This document shows, one piece after another, positions 63,062 through 64,000 of a stretch of 64,000 bases of DNA. Numbering within the stretch: the first letter of the stretch is position 1; every line of letters starts with the position of its first letter. This stretch comes from Bin87 sp965220105 (lineage in GTDB: Bacteria > Chloroflexota > Dehalococcoidia > Lucifugimonadales > UBA3495): positions 3,844,001 to 3,908,000 of the forward strand of contig OZ244811.1 of assembly GCA_965220105.1 (NCBI GenBank). The letters are read 5' to 3'. Both the position numbers and the translations under genes were made by a program. Below the pieces are notes generated by a model. That model had not been told where the DNA came from and ran no database searches. It saw nothing but the letters and a program-made list of their open reading frames with translations.

Positions 63062-64000
63062 TCAGTCGTACCTGATGCGTGGGTCCAGGACGGCGTAAGC
63101 TACGTCGATGGACAGGTTTACGAAGACGAAGATGATGCCATAGAGCAGGACCAGGTTTTGCACCACCACGAAGTCCCGCTCGGTGAATGCCTGGACCAAC
63201 GCGGTGCCGAGGCCGGGGACGGTGAAGGCGGTTTCCACGGCCACGGAACCGCCGAGCAGCAGACCGAACAGCACGCCGGAGAGGGTTAGCACCGGGAGCA
63301 GGGCGTTACGGAGGGCGTGGCGCAGGACGACGAGACGCTCGGGCAGGCCCTTGGCGCGGGCAGTGCGGACGTAATCGTCTCGAATGACCTCTAGGAGGGT
63401 GGTGCGGGCCATGCGAGCGATGTACGCCGAAGTGGCGAGACCCAGAACGATGCCCGGAGCTATGACGATCTGGAAGTTACGTATCGGGTCCTCCCAAATC
63501 TGGATGATGCCTAATGGTGGCCGGTAGTTGAACGCGAGCAGGAAGAAGACAACCACCAGAATCGCCACCCAGAAACTGGGCACGGCCAGGAAAATGATGG
63601 TCATAAATCTTGAAACGTAATCTGCGACCCCGTTTTGTTTGATGGCCCCCAATATGCCGACCGGTAAGCCGATTATCCAGGAGATGAGTACTGCCACCAC
63701 GGCGATTTCGGCCGTCAGGGGCCCCCGGCGCAGAATGAGCTCCGAAACGGAGTCGCCGCGCCAGAAGGACTCGCCCATCTTGCCGGTGAAAACGTCCTTC
63801 ATCCAGTCGGCATACTGGATGTACAGTGGTCGGTCGATGCCCAGTTGGCGCTTGATCTCGGCGATATCCGCCGGGGTTAGATTCTCCCGGCCGCCGTCAC
63901 CATAGAGGATGGCCAGCGGGTCTCCCGGCAGGATGCGAAGGGCCAGGAAGATGATGACGGTGATGCCGAACAGACCCGGCAGGGAGTAGAGCAGGCGTCT
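63062..64000 (-). CDS. Peptide/nickel-type ABC transporter permease, DppB-like (5' end beyond window)
   Basis: The frame is open to the right window edge; 313 residues are visible, beginning RRLLYSLPGLFGITVIIFLALRILPGDPLA (partial). The N-terminal domain PADIAEIKRQLGIDRPLYIQYADWM, the EAA loop DYVRTARAKGLPERLVVLRHALRNALLPVLT, and VPGLGTALVQAFTERDF are typical of DppB/OppB. Only the first few residues should be missing. The short frame starting at 63802 is internal. The binding protein and ATPases are probably outside the window. Confidence 0.93.
   Translation of the reverse strand, partial: RRLLYSLPGLFGITVIIFLALRILPGDPLAILYGDGGRENLTPADIAEIKRQLGIDRPLYIQYADWMKDVFTGKMGESFWRGDSVSELILRRGPLTAEIAVVAVLISWIIGLPVGILGAIKQNGVADYVSRFMTIIFLAVPSFWVAILVVVFFLLAFNYRPPLGIIQIWEDPIRNFQIVIAPGIVLGLATSAYIARMARTTLLEVIRDDYVRTARAKGLPERLVVLRHALRNALLPVLTLSGVLFGLLLGGSVAVETAFTVPGLGTALVQAFTERDFVVVQNLVLLYGIIFVFVNLSIDVAYAVLDPRIRYD

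Noticed and set aside
1..64000. tRNA or rRNA genes
   Set aside because: None recognised: no cloverleaf with GGTTCRANTCC-type T arm and no rRNA-like conserved blocks were seen by eye. A covariance-model scan would be decisive.

Overview
This is a GC-rich bacterial chromosome segment. It carries an F420/flavin-type luciferase-like oxidoreductase, berberine-bridge, GMC and SDR oxidoreductases, DUF1800/DUF1501 cassettes, NHL-repeat proteins, a D-aminoacylase-type amidohydrolase, a Liv-type ABC transporter, and palindromic intergenic repeats of the TCATTGCGAGGAGCG type. Together these suggest a Chloroflexota genome (SAR202- or Dehalococcoidia-like, marine or sponge-associated). That placement is an inference; no rRNA or tRNA gene is visible to confirm it.

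Left part (1-12 kb): metabolic genes separated by insertion sequences. A partial FAD-linked oxidase is followed by an IS5/IS427-type element, then an amidohydrolase with a Rieske 2Fe-2S domain inserted in it, an IS1380 copy with a frameshift and a nonsense codon, a 662-aa alpha/beta hydrolase, an IS1182 element broken by a 17-bp tandem duplication, and a frameshifted IS66 element. At 12-16 kb is a small accessory island: a CxxC protein, a RelBE-like toxin-antitoxin pair, an MrfA/YprA-like helicase ending in a PD-(D/E)XK-like domain, and a convergent HEPN-like gene. At 16.5-22 kb a voltage-gated cation channel gene is split by an IS630 element inside its selectivity-filter codons. It is followed by a second IS630-type element and an ISAs1-type element with a 10-bp target duplication.

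Middle part (22.7-44.8 kb): a five-gene branched-chain amino-acid/amide ABC transporter operon whose substrate-binding lipoprotein is two complete binding proteins in one chain. Next come a degenerate IS630 directly abutting an IS701-like element, which cuts off a NERD-like nuclease gene. Beyond it are a UvrD-like helicase, an intact NERD-like protein and a Fic protein, which form a plausible DNA-processing or defence module. Then come a 404-aa protein of unknown function and an RpoD-like sigma factor. A plasmid-derived block follows (ParA, an RHH partner, TTGCACC repeats, a Rep-like 520-aa protein and the C-terminus of a RepA-type ATPase), ending in an internally deleted IS1380.

Right part (44.8-64 kb): a 5'-truncated tandem TAP-like hydrolase, a fragment of an M28 peptidase and a decayed winged-helix/membrane gene. 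After these the sequence is well ordered. A DUF1800-DUF1501-NHL cassette on the plus strand, an isochorismatase-like hydrolase and a GMC oxidoreductase face a second, inverted DUF1800-DUF1501-NHL cassette. Then follow an LLM oxidoreductase, a lactonase-like beta-propeller and an SDR. A perfect bidirectional terminator separates these from DppC/DppB-type permease genes that run off the right edge.

The most notable observations are the Rieske insertion, the interrupted channel, the helicase-nuclease fusion, the helicase/NERD module, the double binding protein, the enlarged LivH permease, the mirrored DUF1800/DUF1501 cassettes and the plasmid relic with its accessory sigma factor.
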